Program-made: the position numbers and the translations under genes
Assembly (NCBI GenBank): GCA_024400915.1
Contig: JAKSLX010000007.1
Coordinates: 1-64,000, forward strand
Source of the DNA: Treponema sp.
Lineage (GTDB): Bacteria; Spirochaetota; Spirochaetia; Treponematales; Treponemataceae
Reading direction: 5' to 3'
Length of the DNA: 64,000 nucleotides
Notes under the pieces: model-generated
Seen by the model: the letters and a program-made list of their open reading frames with translations, nothing else
Database searches by the model: none
Told to the model about the DNA's origin: nothing
Shown: positions 24,613-32,896 of the stretch, one piece after another
How the letters are laid out: each line of letters starts with the position of its first letter
Position numbering within the stretch: position 1 is the first letter of the stretch

Positions 24613-25068
24613 ATGTTAAAAAAGTTTTTCCATATTTTGCCTTTTTCACTGTTGTTTTTAATAGGCTGTAAAAGCCTGCCCTACGAAACCTCAACATTGC
24701 TGGATACAAGAGAAGACGAAACTTTTATATCAGTTTCATTTGATGCAAACAGCACCATGAAATTTCACACTCTGCATATTGAACTCTTAGAAACAGAATC
24801 AGCCGAAACCATCAACGCTCTTATCACAAACATAAGAAATTCCATGGATTCACCTGTAAAAATAAAGGCAATTCTTGAAAACGAAGAATCAGAACCCATT
24901 GCATATTCAGAAACTCTATCCATTGATCCCGACGACAGTGATTGTCTGCTTTTTCATTTTTCTCCAGGAACAGAGGAAGAGACCGTCGCCTCAATTACCC
25001 TTTTCATTCAGGGCAAACTTACCGACGGTTACATAAATTTTGAAAACATAAAGTTACTGAGGAATTAG
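24613..25068 (+). CDS. Small lipoprotein of unknown function
   Basis: 151 residues with a lipoprotein signal: MLKKFFHILPFSLLFLIGC, lipobox cysteine at residue 19. The mature part is acidic and predicted to be mostly beta (FISVSFDANSTMKFHTLHIELLE, TVASITLFIQGKL), like a small jelly roll. Its stop codon abuts the stop of the convergent next gene with no spacer. No family is recognised. Confidence 0.75.
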   Translation: MLKKFFHILPFSLLFLIGCKSLPYETSTLLDTREDETFISVSFDANSTMKFHTLHIELLETESAETINALITNIRNSMDSPVKIKAILENEESEPIAYSETLSIDPDDSDCLLFHFSPGTEEETVASITLFIQGKLTDGYINFENIKLLRN

Positions 25069-26568
25069 TTATTCTTTTTCCTTGAGTACAGTAAGAACAA
25101 CAGCTCTCTGGTCAAGTGGAATGGTTCCGTCAGCGTAAACCTTCAAAGGTTGCATTGAGTAAGTCTTTGTTTTTTCTTGATTTTCATCAACAGTGACTTT
25201 ATAAACCCCATTGAGGAAAGAATTTTCACCCCTGGAAGAACGGAATTGAATCAAATTGTTTTCCTTGTTTTTATTCCAGAAGTAACTGCCCTCATCGGAA
25301 ACATTGTCACCTGAAACCGTATATTTTCCTGAAGCAAATTTTATAATGTAGCCTTCTGAAGTTTTCCACGACTTGTTTTTTTCAAACTCTGAAGAAAGAT
25401 CTGCATTTATTTTCTTAATCTTTAGGCTAGATTTAAAAAGGTTCTGCTTTGTTTTTTTATAGTCTCCATCCCAAACGGTACTCTCGCTGATTCTCATGCG
25501 GACATCATCCTGAATGCGGATGTGGATTTCTTCAGTTGATTTAAGGGAAATATCTACACGACGCTTCAAGTTTTCAATTTCCTGATTGATTGTTGAAAGG
25601 TACATTCCGTTTCTACGGATATTGCTGTGAGCCCATACGTAAACTTCTTCAGTATCATCCTTAAAGAAAATAATTTCTTTTGATCCGTAATTAAAGAAAA
25701 GATATCTTACTCCACTACCATCACTTTCATTCATGTACCATAAGCCTTCAAGAAAGTTTGCAAATGTGTCTACTGTACCATCCTGTATTTTTGCAAGTTC
25801 CTTTGCTGCAATTCTGCTGCCCGCAACACGTAGAGTTTTTGTCTTCACATACTTGTATTCATCAGCACTCCACTCATACTGAATCTGAAGCTGATCGGTA
25901 CTTTTTTCATTTTCCATATCAGTTGTATAAACCCAGATAGGGAAACTTGAACCGTTTGCTTTTGACCTTTCATAGGCATCATAACGGTCCATCTGCTGAA
26001 TGAATACAGTTCCATCTCCGCGAAGATCTGCTATTTTCCTAAGGCTGAACCTGTCATTCCAGTTGGAAATGTGATAGGCCTTCAGTATTGAATCTCCGTT
26101 CTCTGCAAAACCCTGATATACAAGAGCATTCTTATGGTCGCCACTTAAATCTATTCCAGTATATGAAAAGGTCTGAACCTGAATTATTTCCGTAGCAAGT
26201 TCAGCTTTTCTTTCATAGGCAGATGATTTCTGATTGTAAAGACCAACAATAAGGGTAATGTAGGGACTGTCCATGGTTCTGACGGCATTCACCTGATCAT
26301 CAAAACCATCTCCGTCAAAATCCATGCTGACGATGCTCAAGAGGGTTTCATTACTATGCAAGGGTATGAGTGAAACAAGGGAAGAATCATCATCTTCAAT
26401 GGAAACATCCTGAACTGAAGACTGCGATTCCACATTGGTTTTAGGAATGACTACAGAAGAAGAAACCACGGTCTCCTCTTCCCTGTATATATATCTTTTT
26501 GCAAGTAGCACAGTAATTACTGCGCAAGATGCAAGAATCAGCAAAGCAAGGGTAATTTTATTTTTCAT
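25069..26568 (-). CDS. Membrane-anchored treponemal protein with FG-GAP-like segment
   Basis: 499 residues. One N-terminal membrane anchor (about residues 6-24, LALLILASCAVITVLLAKR) is followed by a Ser/Asp-rich linker and a soluble domain. MDFDGDGFDDQVNAVRT near residue 80 resembles a Ca-binding FG-GAP or dockerin-like loop. Later parts are polar and beta-rich with no recognised domain. Some treponemal proteins with this layout are annotated as pallilysin-related, but the link is from memory and weak. The gene stands alone, opposite the small lipoprotein. Confidence 0.7.
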   Translation of the reverse strand: MKNKITLALLILASCAVITVLLAKRYIYREEETVVSSSVVIPKTNVESQSSVQDVSIEDDDSSLVSLIPLHSNETLLSIVSMDFDGDGFDDQVNAVRTMDSPYITLIVGLYNQKSSAYERKAELATEIIQVQTFSYTGIDLSGDHKNALVYQGFAENGDSILKAYHISNWNDRFSLRKIADLRGDGTVFIQQMDRYDAYERSKANGSSFPIWVYTTDMENEKSTDQLQIQYEWSADEYKYVKTKTLRVAGSRIAAKELAKIQDGTVDTFANFLEGLWYMNESDGSGVRYLFFNYGSKEIIFFKDDTEEVYVWAHSNIRRNGMYLSTINQEIENLKRRVDISLKSTEEIHIRIQDDVRMRISESTVWDGDYKKTKQNLFKSSLKIKKINADLSSEFEKNKSWKTSEGYIIKFASGKYTVSGDNVSDEGSYFWNKNKENNLIQFRSSRGENSFLNGVYKVTVDENQEKTKTYSMQPLKVYADGTIPLDQRAVVLTVLKEKE

Positions 26569-26605
26569 TACCTTATTTTACTAATTCTTGCGTTGTCGCA
26601 CAAGG

Positions 26606-27763
26606 CTAGGCTGAAAGGACATCCTTAAGAATTGCAAGCCCTGTATCAATGTCTTTTTTTGTAATGTTCAAAGGAGGAACAAAACGAAGGACATCATTGC
26701 CTGCAGTTGAGAAAAGAAGTCCCTTTGCAAGGCAAGCCTTTTCATATTCAACAGGATTTGATTTTACCTGAACTCCGATCACAAGTCCCATACCGCGAAC
26801 TTCAACCACACAAGGAAGATTCCAGCTCTTTATGGTTTCACGGATATAGTTGCCCTTTTCATTTACAGAATCCATGAAACCAGGTTTTGTAAGTTCATCA
26901 AGAACAACATTAGCGGCACTACAAGCAAGAGGATTTCCGCCGAATGTAGACTGATGGTCACCTGCAGTAAACACATTACCCTTTCCACGCCACATACAGG
27001 CACCCATTGGAACACCACCAGCAATAGCCTTGGCAAGTGTTACAACTTCAGGTTCAACACCGTAGATGTCAGAGCACAAAAGGCTTCCGCATCTTCCCAT
27101 ACCAGTCTGAACTTCATCACAGATTACGATGGCACCTGCATCGCGGGCTGCCTTGGCACATGCCTTTACCCATTCCTTATCAAGCGGAAGAACTCCACCT
27201 TCGCACTGAACAGGTTCAAACATAACGGCAGCAGTTGTTTCATCAAAAGCAGTCTTGAGAGCTTCAAAATCATTTGGCTCAAGATACTTAAAGCCATCAA
27301 CATAAGGACCAAAGCATTCAGGATGGAACTTGTCCTGTCCTGTAGCAGTAAGAGTTGTAAGAGGTCTACCGTGGAAAGATTTCTTCAATGTAACGATAGT
27401 CCTTCTTTTTTCACCGCCGTTTAGCCAGCCGTATTTTCTTGCAAGCTTGATGGCACATTCATTTGCTTCAGCACCTGAATTCCCAAAGAAGACCCCCTCA
27501 AATCCTGTAGCCTTCAAAAGCTTTGCGGCATATTCATTGCCGATATCACTTGTGAAGTAATTGCAGATATGGATCTGCTTCTTTGCCTGTTTTGCAACAG
27601 CCTTTACAAGGGGCTTATAGTTATGCCCAAGACAATTGACAGCAATACCAGCAAGAAAATCGACATATTTCTTGCCATTTACATCTGTAAGAATTGATCC
27701 CTGTCCTTTAACAAAAGTAACATCAAAGGAGCCATAATTATTCAATATCTGTTTGTTTCCCAT
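26606..27763 (-). CDS. argD: Acetylornithine aminotransferase
   Basis: Class III PLP aminotransferase making N-acetylornithine in arginine synthesis. 385 residues from ATG 27763, where AAAGGA lies 7 nt upstream. The longer frame from 27802 reads into the intergenic repeat and is rejected. Visible motifs are FFGNSGAEANECAIKLAR, KKSFHGR, EPVQCEGG, the PLP-pocket CDEVQTGMGRCG and VVTLAKAIAGGVPMG with the Schiff-base Lys. It is the last gene of argJ-argB-argD, separated from argB by a tandem repeat and a terminator, so it may be transcribed at a lower level. Confidence 0.95.
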   Translation of the reverse strand: MGNKQILNNYGSFDVTFVKGQGSILTDVNGKKYVDFLAGIAVNCLGHNYKPLVKAVAKQAKKQIHICNYFTSDIGNEYAAKLLKATGFEGVFFGNSGAEANECAIKLARKYGWLNGGEKRRTIVTLKKSFHGRPLTTLTATGQDKFHPECFGPYVDGFKYLEPNDFEALKTAFDETTAAVMFEPVQCEGGVLPLDKEWVKACAKAARDAGAIVICDEVQTGMGRCGSLLCSDIYGVEPEVVTLAKAIAGGVPMGACMWRGKGNVFTAGDHQSTFGGNPLACSAANVVLDELTKPGFMDSVNEKGNYIRETIKSWNLPCVVEVRGMGLVIGVQVKSNPVEYEKACLAKGLLFSTAGNDVLRFVPPLNITKKDIDTGLAILKDVLSA

Positions 27764-27783
27764 AGTAATTTCCTTTATAAAAC

Positions 27784-28113
27784 GCCACGGATGGCTCATC
27801 ATCCATTATTTTACGAGACTAAAAGCCTTTTTTTGAGCCATGGACGGCGCACATAAAAAAAAACAATTAGACCCGCGAGTTTCAATGCTTTTTTGCGAAG
27901 CAAAAAACAGACGCGGACGCGGCTGAATTGAAACTCGTTAGTTGAAAAAGCCACGGATGGCTCATCATCCATTATTCTACGAGACTAAAAGCCTTTTTTG
28001 CGCCATGGACGGCGCACATAAAAAAAACAATTAGACCCGCGAGTTTCAATGCTTTTTTGCGAAGCAAAAAACAGACGCGGACGCGGCTGAATTGAAACTC
28101 GTTAGTTGAAAAA
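27784..28113. repeat. Tandem duplication between argB and argD
   Basis: Two direct units, 27784-27949 (166 bp) and 27950-28113 (164 bp), nearly identical except for a few substitutions and A/T run lengths. Each unit starts with GCCACGGATGGC and ends in the GTTGAAAAA arm that also belongs to the argB terminator. Each contains a structured core: CCGC (27873 and 28037), arm GAGTTTCAAT, hairpin TTTTTTGCGAAGCAAAAAA, GCGG, then ATTGAAACTC. This fills the 370-bp gap; no gene is seen. Confidence 0.85.
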
Positions 28114-28137
28114 GCCACGGATGGCTTTTTCAACTAA
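28102..28137 (-). terminator. argB terminator hairpin
   Basis: A 15-bp perfect stem (TTAGTTGAAAAAGCC at 28102-28116 and its complement at 28123-28137) contains the argB stop codon. Its arm is also part of the tandem repeat. Confidence 0.75.
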
Positions 28138-29033
28138 TAAATCATTGTTCCTATACCACGGTCACTGAACATTTCAATCAGCAATGAATGTGGCACGCGA
28201 CCGTCGATGATGTGGGTTCTTGGAACACCACCGTTACGAGCAAGAAGACAGCATTCAATTTTTGGAATCATACCACCAGAAATGATACCATCGTCAAAAT
28301 ATTTCTGCACATCGTTCAAATGAATTCGCTGGATAAGACTTGAAGGATCATTCATATCCTTCAACACACCAGGAACATTTGTAAGCTGAACAAACTTTTC
28401 TGCTTCAAGGGCAATGGCAATTTTTGCAGCTGCCGTATCAGCATTGATGTTGTACCTTACATTTTCTTCTGTTTCGCTCAAGGCGATTGTTGATACAACA
28501 GGGATTACACCTTCATTAAGGAGGCTGTTGATGATTTCAGGATTAATCTGTGTTACTTCACCAACAAAACCGCAGTCAACGCCGTCACCCTTATCAAGCT
28601 TCTTTGCACGGATGAGGCCACCGTCAGTACCGCTAAGGCCAACAGCCTTACCTCCCTGCTGAACCAACATGCCAACAATGCCCTTGTTGAGTTTTCCAGC
28701 AAGTACCATCTGTACGATTTCCATTGTTTCTTCATCTGTATAGCGAAGCCCATTTATAAACTTGGATTCCTTTCCAACCTTTTCAAGCATTGCGTTGATT
28801 TCAGGTCCACCACCGTGAACGAGAACAACCTTGATGCCGATTGTATTGAGAAGGACTATGTCTTCCATTACAAAGCGCTTGAGGTCTTCGTTGAGCATGG
28901 CATTTCCACCGTACTTAACAACTACTGTCTTTCCTACCCAATGCTTAAAATATGGCAAAGCCTGAACAAGAACGCTTGACCACTGATTGCTATCGAGAGG
29001 AGGGTTTACATTGCTATTCATTTCATTAATCAT
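28134..29033 (-). CDS. argB: Acetylglutamate kinase
   Basis: Phosphorylates N-acetylglutamate in the second step of arginine synthesis. 299 residues from ATG 29033, where AAGGA is 9 nt upstream; the frame is also open from 29060. The amino-acid kinase motifs are present: VVVKYGGNAM, LVHGGGPEI, GLSGTDGGLIRAKK and YNINADTAAAKIAIAL, with the C-terminal TNVPGVLKD. The length is that of hexameric, arginine-sensitive kinases; the N-terminal helix is partly present, so feedback inhibition is possible but not certain. It lies 54 bp after argJ. Confidence 0.95.
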   Translation of the reverse strand: MINEMNSNVNPPLDSNQWSSVLVQALPYFKHWVGKTVVVKYGGNAMLNEDLKRFVMEDIVLLNTIGIKVVLVHGGGPEINAMLEKVGKESKFINGLRYTDEETMEIVQMVLAGKLNKGIVGMLVQQGGKAVGLSGTDGGLIRAKKLDKGDGVDCGFVGEVTQINPEIINSLLNEGVIPVVSTIALSETEENVRYNINADTAAAKIAIALEAEKFVQLTNVPGVLKDMNDPSSLIQRIHLNDVQKYFDDGIISGGMIPKIECCLLARNGGVPRTHIIDGRVPHSLLIEMFSDRGIGTMIY

Positions 29034-29053
29034 TTTCTTTTCCTTCATGTAAC

Positions 29054-29085
29054 AATTCATAATTATTAATTCTTAATTATGAATT
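29054..29085. repeat. AT-rich inverted repeat in the argJ-argB spacer
   Basis: AATTCATAATTA (29054-29065) and TAATTATGAATT (29074-29085) are perfect complements around 8 bp. It has no T run. It may be an mRNA hairpin or a small mobile palindrome. Confidence 0.6.
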
Positions 29086-29087
29086 AT

Positions 29088-30374
29088 TCAGCTTCTGTAA
29101 TCTCCGTTGATCTTTACATAATCGTATGTAAGGTCACAACCCCAGGCTGTTCCTTCGGCATTTCCATCCTGAAGAACAACTTCAATTTCAACTGCTTCTT
29201 CTGCAAGAATTGCAGTCGCCTTATCTTCATCAAAAGAAAGCCCTACACCGTTGTGGACAACTTCAATTTTTCCGCCGCACTTGTCACAACCGCAAATCTG
29301 GAACTTTTCTTCTTCTGGAGTATCAAAATATCTTTTTGAACCCTTTCTGCTTGAGAAGTAAACGCAAGTTTTATCAGGATCAAATTCAAATCCACTGTAC
29401 CCCATGGCGCACATGATTCTTCCGCAGTTTGCATCGCGACCGAACATGGCAGCCTTAACAAGGTTTGACTTGATGACATACTTTGCAAGACCGCGAGCTG
29501 TTTCAACATCCTTTGCACCTTTTACAGTACATTCAACAAGATGACTTGCTCCTTCGCCGTCAGCAGCAATCTTCATAGCCATCTGTGTATTGAGAACATT
29601 CAATGCCTTTAGGAATGCATCATAGTCAGGTCCTTCAGAAACGATTTCTGCATTTCCAGCAAGACCGTTTGCCATGATTGTAAGAGTATCGTTTGTAGAA
29701 GTATCGCCATCTACAGAAACACAGTTATAGGTACTCTTTACAGTTTCCTTAAGTGCCTTGTCCAGCATTGCAGAAGAAATTGCACAGTCAGTTGTAACAA
29801 ATGAAAGCATTGTTCCCATATTGATGTGGATCATTCCACTTCCCTTGCACATGGCACCAATGTGAATTGTCTTTCCGCCGATTTCTGTTTCAACTGCACA
29901 TTCCTTGTACTGAGTATCAGTTGTCATGATGGCAGTTCTTGCTTCCTTATGTCCTTCTACAGAAAGACCAGCCTTAAGCTTGTCAAAATTTTCTTCAATT
30001 TTTTCTACAGGAACATGCTGTCCAATGATACCTGTAGAGCATACAATTATATTCTCAGGAGCTATGCCAAGACCTTTGGCAGTAAAGTCGGCCATACGGA
30101 GTGCATTTTTATAGCCTTCTTCACCTGTACATGCATTGGCAAAACAAACATTACAGATTGCAGCCTGCATTTTTCCGCCAGCAATATTCTTCATCGTAAG
30201 CTTTACACATTCAGCCTTTACACGGTTGCTTGTAAAAATTCCTGCTGCATTGCACATAACTTCACTGTAAACAAGGGCAGTATCATTTGTAGTTCTTGAA
30301 GCCTTAAGACCGCAGTGAATTCCGTTTGCTGTAAATCCTTTTGGAGCACAAACTCCACCGTCAATAAAATGCAT
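29088..30374 (-). CDS. argJ: Glutamate N-acetyltransferase / amino-acid acetyltransferase
   Basis: Bifunctional or monofunctional ornithine acetyltransferase recycling the acetyl group in arginine synthesis. 428 residues from ATG 30374, supported by AAAGGAG 9 nt upstream; the frame continues upstream without a better start. The self-cleavage nucleophile Thr lies in VDGDTSTNDTLTIMANG, where the precursor splits into alpha and beta chains. It starts the argJ-argB-argD run. With argJ present, a separate argA is not needed. A 13-bp direct repeat brackets its start and may be an operator. Confidence 0.95.
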   Translation of the reverse strand: MHFIDGGVCAPKGFTANGIHCGLKASRTTNDTALVYSEVMCNAAGIFTSNRVKAECVKLTMKNIAGGKMQAAICNVCFANACTGEEGYKNALRMADFTAKGLGIAPENIIVCSTGIIGQHVPVEKIEENFDKLKAGLSVEGHKEARTAIMTTDTQYKECAVETEIGGKTIHIGAMCKGSGMIHINMGTMLSFVTTDCAISSAMLDKALKETVKSTYNCVSVDGDTSTNDTLTIMANGLAGNAEIVSEGPDYDAFLKALNVLNTQMAMKIAADGEGASHLVECTVKGAKDVETARGLAKYVIKSNLVKAAMFGRDANCGRIMCAMGYSGFEFDPDKTCVYFSSRKGSKRYFDTPEEEKFQICGCDKCGGKIEVVHNGVGLSFDEDKATAILAEEAVEIEVVLQDGNAEGTAWGCDLTYDYVKINGDYRS

Positions 30375-30413
30375 AAATATACACTCCTTTTGCATTATTT
30401 TGCATAAATATAC
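30370..30413. promoter_or_regulatory. 13-bp direct repeat around the argJ start
   Basis: TGCATAAATATAC occurs at 30370-30382, overlapping the argJ start codon, and at 30401-30413, 31 bp apart (about three helical turns). It may be a binding site for an arginine repressor, though it does not match the classic ARG box. Confidence 0.4.
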
Positions 30414-30441
30414 CGCTTTATAAGTTTTTATTCAATAATAT

Positions 30442-30469
30442 TTAACAAATTTACACTTTATTATATAAT
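30442..30469 (+). promoter_or_regulatory. Promoter of the FocA-like gene
   Basis: TTAACA (30442-30447), 16-bp spacer, TATAAT (30464-30469). Only 9 nt separate it from the ATG, and there is no binding site, so the mRNA is probably leaderless. Confidence 0.65.
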
Positions 30470-30478
30470 GCCTTTACT

Positions 30479-31105
30479 ATGAAAAACATCGTTAACATTT
30501 TGATTCGTGCATTTTTGACCGGTATTGCCATCGGAATCGGTGGTGCTGTTTTTTTAAGTTGTGAAAGCAAAGTTGTAGGAGCCTTCCTTTTCGGAACTGG
30601 ACTTTTCACAATCCTTACTTTCGGATTCTATCTTTACACAGGTAAAGTTGGATATATTGTTGAAAACAAGCCAAAATACATTGGTGAAGTTGCCCTCATC
30701 TGGCTCGGCAATTTGATTGGTACCTTCGTATTTGCAAGACTCCTTCTCCTTACACGCGTTGCAGGGATTTCAGCAAAGGCAGCAGCAATGTGTGAAGTAA
30801 AGATGAATGACAGCCTTGTGAGCCTTTTTGTACTTGCAATCTTCTGCGGTATGCTTATGTTCATAGCAGCAGACGGATATAAAAAAATCAGCCATGAAAC
30901 AGGAAAGTGCCTTGCAATCTTCCTTCCTGTAATGGCATTCATCTTGAGCGGTTTCGAACACTGCGTTGCAAACATGTTCTATTTCAGCCTTGCAGATGCA
31001 TGGACAGTAAAGAGCTTTGGATACCTTCTCGTAATGACTCTTGGCAATGCAGTTGGCGGAATGTTGATTCCTCTCTGCAGAAAAGCAATGGTTGAAAACC
31101 AGTAG
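30479..31105 (+). CDS. Formate/nitrite transporter family channel
   Basis: 208 residues, somewhat short for the FocA/NirC family (usually 250-290), with six hydrophobic segments. The hallmark phrases are FLTGIAIGIGGAVFLS, GFYLYTGKVGYI, the central SGFEHCVANMFYFSLADA and the final GNAVGGMLIPL. These pentameric channels pass formate, nitrite or hydrosulfide; formate export would suit a fermenting treponeme. It is divergently placed from argJ, with a good promoter and probably a leaderless mRNA. Confidence 0.9.
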   Translation: MKNIVNILIRAFLTGIAIGIGGAVFLSCESKVVGAFLFGTGLFTILTFGFYLYTGKVGYIVENKPKYIGEVALIWLGNLIGTFVFARLLLLTRVAGISAKAAAMCEVKMNDSLVSLFVLAIFCGMLMFIAADGYKKISHETGKCLAIFLPVMAFILSGFEHCVANMFYFSLADAWTVKSFGYLLVMTLGNAVGGMLIPLCRKAMVENQ

Positions 31106-31148
31106 ATTCCAGCGGAATAAATCGTTAAAAAAAATTCAAGCATAAAAA

Positions 31149-31176
31149 AAGACCGTCTGAAACTTCAGGCGGTCTT
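31149..31176. terminator. Bidirectional terminator between the FocA-like gene and gltX
   Basis: AAGACCGTCTGAA pairs with TTCAGGCGGTCTT. A run of A lies upstream and T-rich sequence downstream, so it can end both converging transcripts. Confidence 0.8.
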
Positions 31177-31198
31177 CCTGTTTTAAAACCTTTTGGAT

Positions 31199-32770
31199 TT
31201 AGAAAGCTGCAAGTGTTCTTTCAACACGGGCAACAGCACGATCCTTACCAAGAATCCAGATTGAACCGATAAGTGGAGGCGAAACCTTTGATCCTGTAAC
31301 AGCCATGCGGACAGGCATCATGAAGTCACCAAGCTTGATTCCAAGTTCTTCTGCATATTTCTTTGCAAGTTCTTCAGCTGCTTCATGCTCCATTCCGAAG
31401 ATTTCTGCAACATAATCCTTAGCCTTTACAAGAACTTCCTTTGTCTTTGCTTCGTCAAGCTTTTTAGGAATGATGTTTTCCTTTGCAGGAACAGCTGGTT
31501 CTGTAAAGAGGAAGTGAACCATTTCTGCTGCATCAGAAAGGAAGTGAAGTCTTTCCTTGATGAGTGGCATCAAAGCCATAAGCTGCTTCTTAACGTCTGC
31601 TGAAGACATATTCATTGAAGCATCAACACAAACTGGTTCACCGTCAGCACCAAGGGAAACGCCAGAGAATTCTGGACCAACCTTTGGCTTTGGCTGTGGA
31701 TTGTCAGGGTTGATTTCAAGAGTAGCATCACCTGTACCTGTAATGAATGGAAGAACCCACTTGTAGAGTTCTTCATCTGTAAGGGCACGGATATACTGGC
31801 CGTTGTACCATTCAAGCTTTTTGTAGTCAAAAACAGCAGGAGCCTTGTTAAGGTGTTCAAGGCGGAACTTCTGGCCAAGTTCTTCAAGAGTGTACATGTC
31901 GCGTCCGTCGTCATAAGAACAGCCAAGGAGAGCAACATAGTTTACGATTGCCTGTGGAAGATAACCGCGGGCACGGAATTCATTCAATGATGTTGAACCG
32001 TGGCGCTTTGAAAGCTTCTTTCCGTCGCTACCGTTTACCATTGGAAGGTGGCAGAATTCAGGATGCTCCCATCCAAAAGAACGGTACATCTGAACGTGCA
32101 ATGGAGTAGATGGAATCCATTCCTGTGCACGCATAACATGAGAAACCTTCATAAGGTGATCGTCAACGATGTTTGCAAGGTGATATGTAGGGAATCCATC
32201 ACTCTTTAGCAAAACTGGATCTGGAGAAATGTCTTCATTGTTCCATTCGATGTCACCAAGAAGATGGTCTGCAAACTTTGTCTTTCCCTCAAGAGGTACC
32301 TTAAGGCGGATTACGTATGGCTTTCCTGCATCAAGATTTGCCTTTACTTCTTCTGGAGTAAGGTGACGGCAGTTACGGTCATAACCTGGAGCCATCTTGT
32401 TTTCTGTCTGAATCTTGCGGATGCGTTCTAGACGTTCTGCATCACAGAAACAATAGTATGCTTCACCGTTTTCAATGAGCTGCATTGCATATTTCTTGTA
32501 GAGTTCAAAGCGTTCTGACTGAACGTAAGGACCGTATTCACCACCCTTTGAACCGCCTTCATCCCAATCGATTCCAAGCCAGTCCATTGTATCGTAAAGG
32601 TTCTGAACATATTTTTCATCGAAACGTGTACGGTCTGTATCTTCAAGACGAAGAATGAATTTTCCCCCCTGTGAACGGGCATAAAGATAATTAAAAAGCG
32701 CAGTGCGCACACCACCAATGTGCTGCATTCCTGTCGGCGATGGAGCATATCGAACTCTAACTTCAGACAT
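31199..32770 (-). CDS. gltX: Glutamyl-tRNA synthetase
   Basis: Charges tRNA-Glu. 523 residues, class I fold: the HIGH motif is in APSPTGMQHIGGVRTALFNYLYAR and KMSKS is in DGKKLSKRHGSTSL. The anticodon-binding domain is longer than in E. coli, with a Pro/Lys-rich insertion near residue 355. The promoter lies at 32848-32876 on the minus strand (TTGAAA, 17 bp, TAAAAT). The leader contains a small stem CTATC/GATAG with CGTAGCGAC between. It is divergent from the LolD-like gene, with overlapping promoters. Confidence 0.97.
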   Translation of the reverse strand: MSEVRVRYAPSPTGMQHIGGVRTALFNYLYARSQGGKFILRLEDTDRTRFDEKYVQNLYDTMDWLGIDWDEGGSKGGEYGPYVQSERFELYKKYAMQLIENGEAYYCFCDAERLERIRKIQTENKMAPGYDRNCRHLTPEEVKANLDAGKPYVIRLKVPLEGKTKFADHLLGDIEWNNEDISPDPVLLKSDGFPTYHLANIVDDHLMKVSHVMRAQEWIPSTPLHVQMYRSFGWEHPEFCHLPMVNGSDGKKLSKRHGSTSLNEFRARGYLPQAIVNYVALLGCSYDDGRDMYTLEELGQKFRLEHLNKAPAVFDYKKLEWYNGQYIRALTDEELYKWVLPFITGTGDATLEINPDNPQPKPKVGPEFSGVSLGADGEPVCVDASMNMSSADVKKQLMALMPLIKERLHFLSDAAEMVHFLFTEPAVPAKENIIPKKLDEAKTKEVLVKAKDYVAEIFGMEHEAAEELAKKYAEELGIKLGDFMMPVRMAVTGSKVSPPLIGSIWILGKDRAVARVERTLAAF

Positions 32771-32847
32771 ATAAAAACCTCATAAATAAAAATACAAGTA
32801 ATATATAAACTACGAGACCTATCGCCGTAGCGACAGATAGTTGCGTC

Positions 32848-32890
32848 ATTTTACTGTTTTATTGCTTTTTTTTCAATGATTAACTAAAAT
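32848..32890. promoter_or_regulatory. Overlapping divergent promoters, gltX and LolD-like gene
   Basis: Minus strand: TTGAAA (32871-32876), 17 bp, TAAAAT (32848-32853) for gltX. Plus strand: TTGCTT (32862-32867), 17 bp, TAAAAT (32885-32890) for the ABC gene. The two cannot easily be occupied at once. The plus promoter leaves only 6 nt before the ATG. Confidence 0.65.
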
Positions 32891-32896
32891 GGAAGA

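Noticed and set aside
26606..27802. Longer argD start at 27802
   Set aside because: The extra 13 codons come from the repeat unit; the ATG at 27763 has a proper ribosome site.
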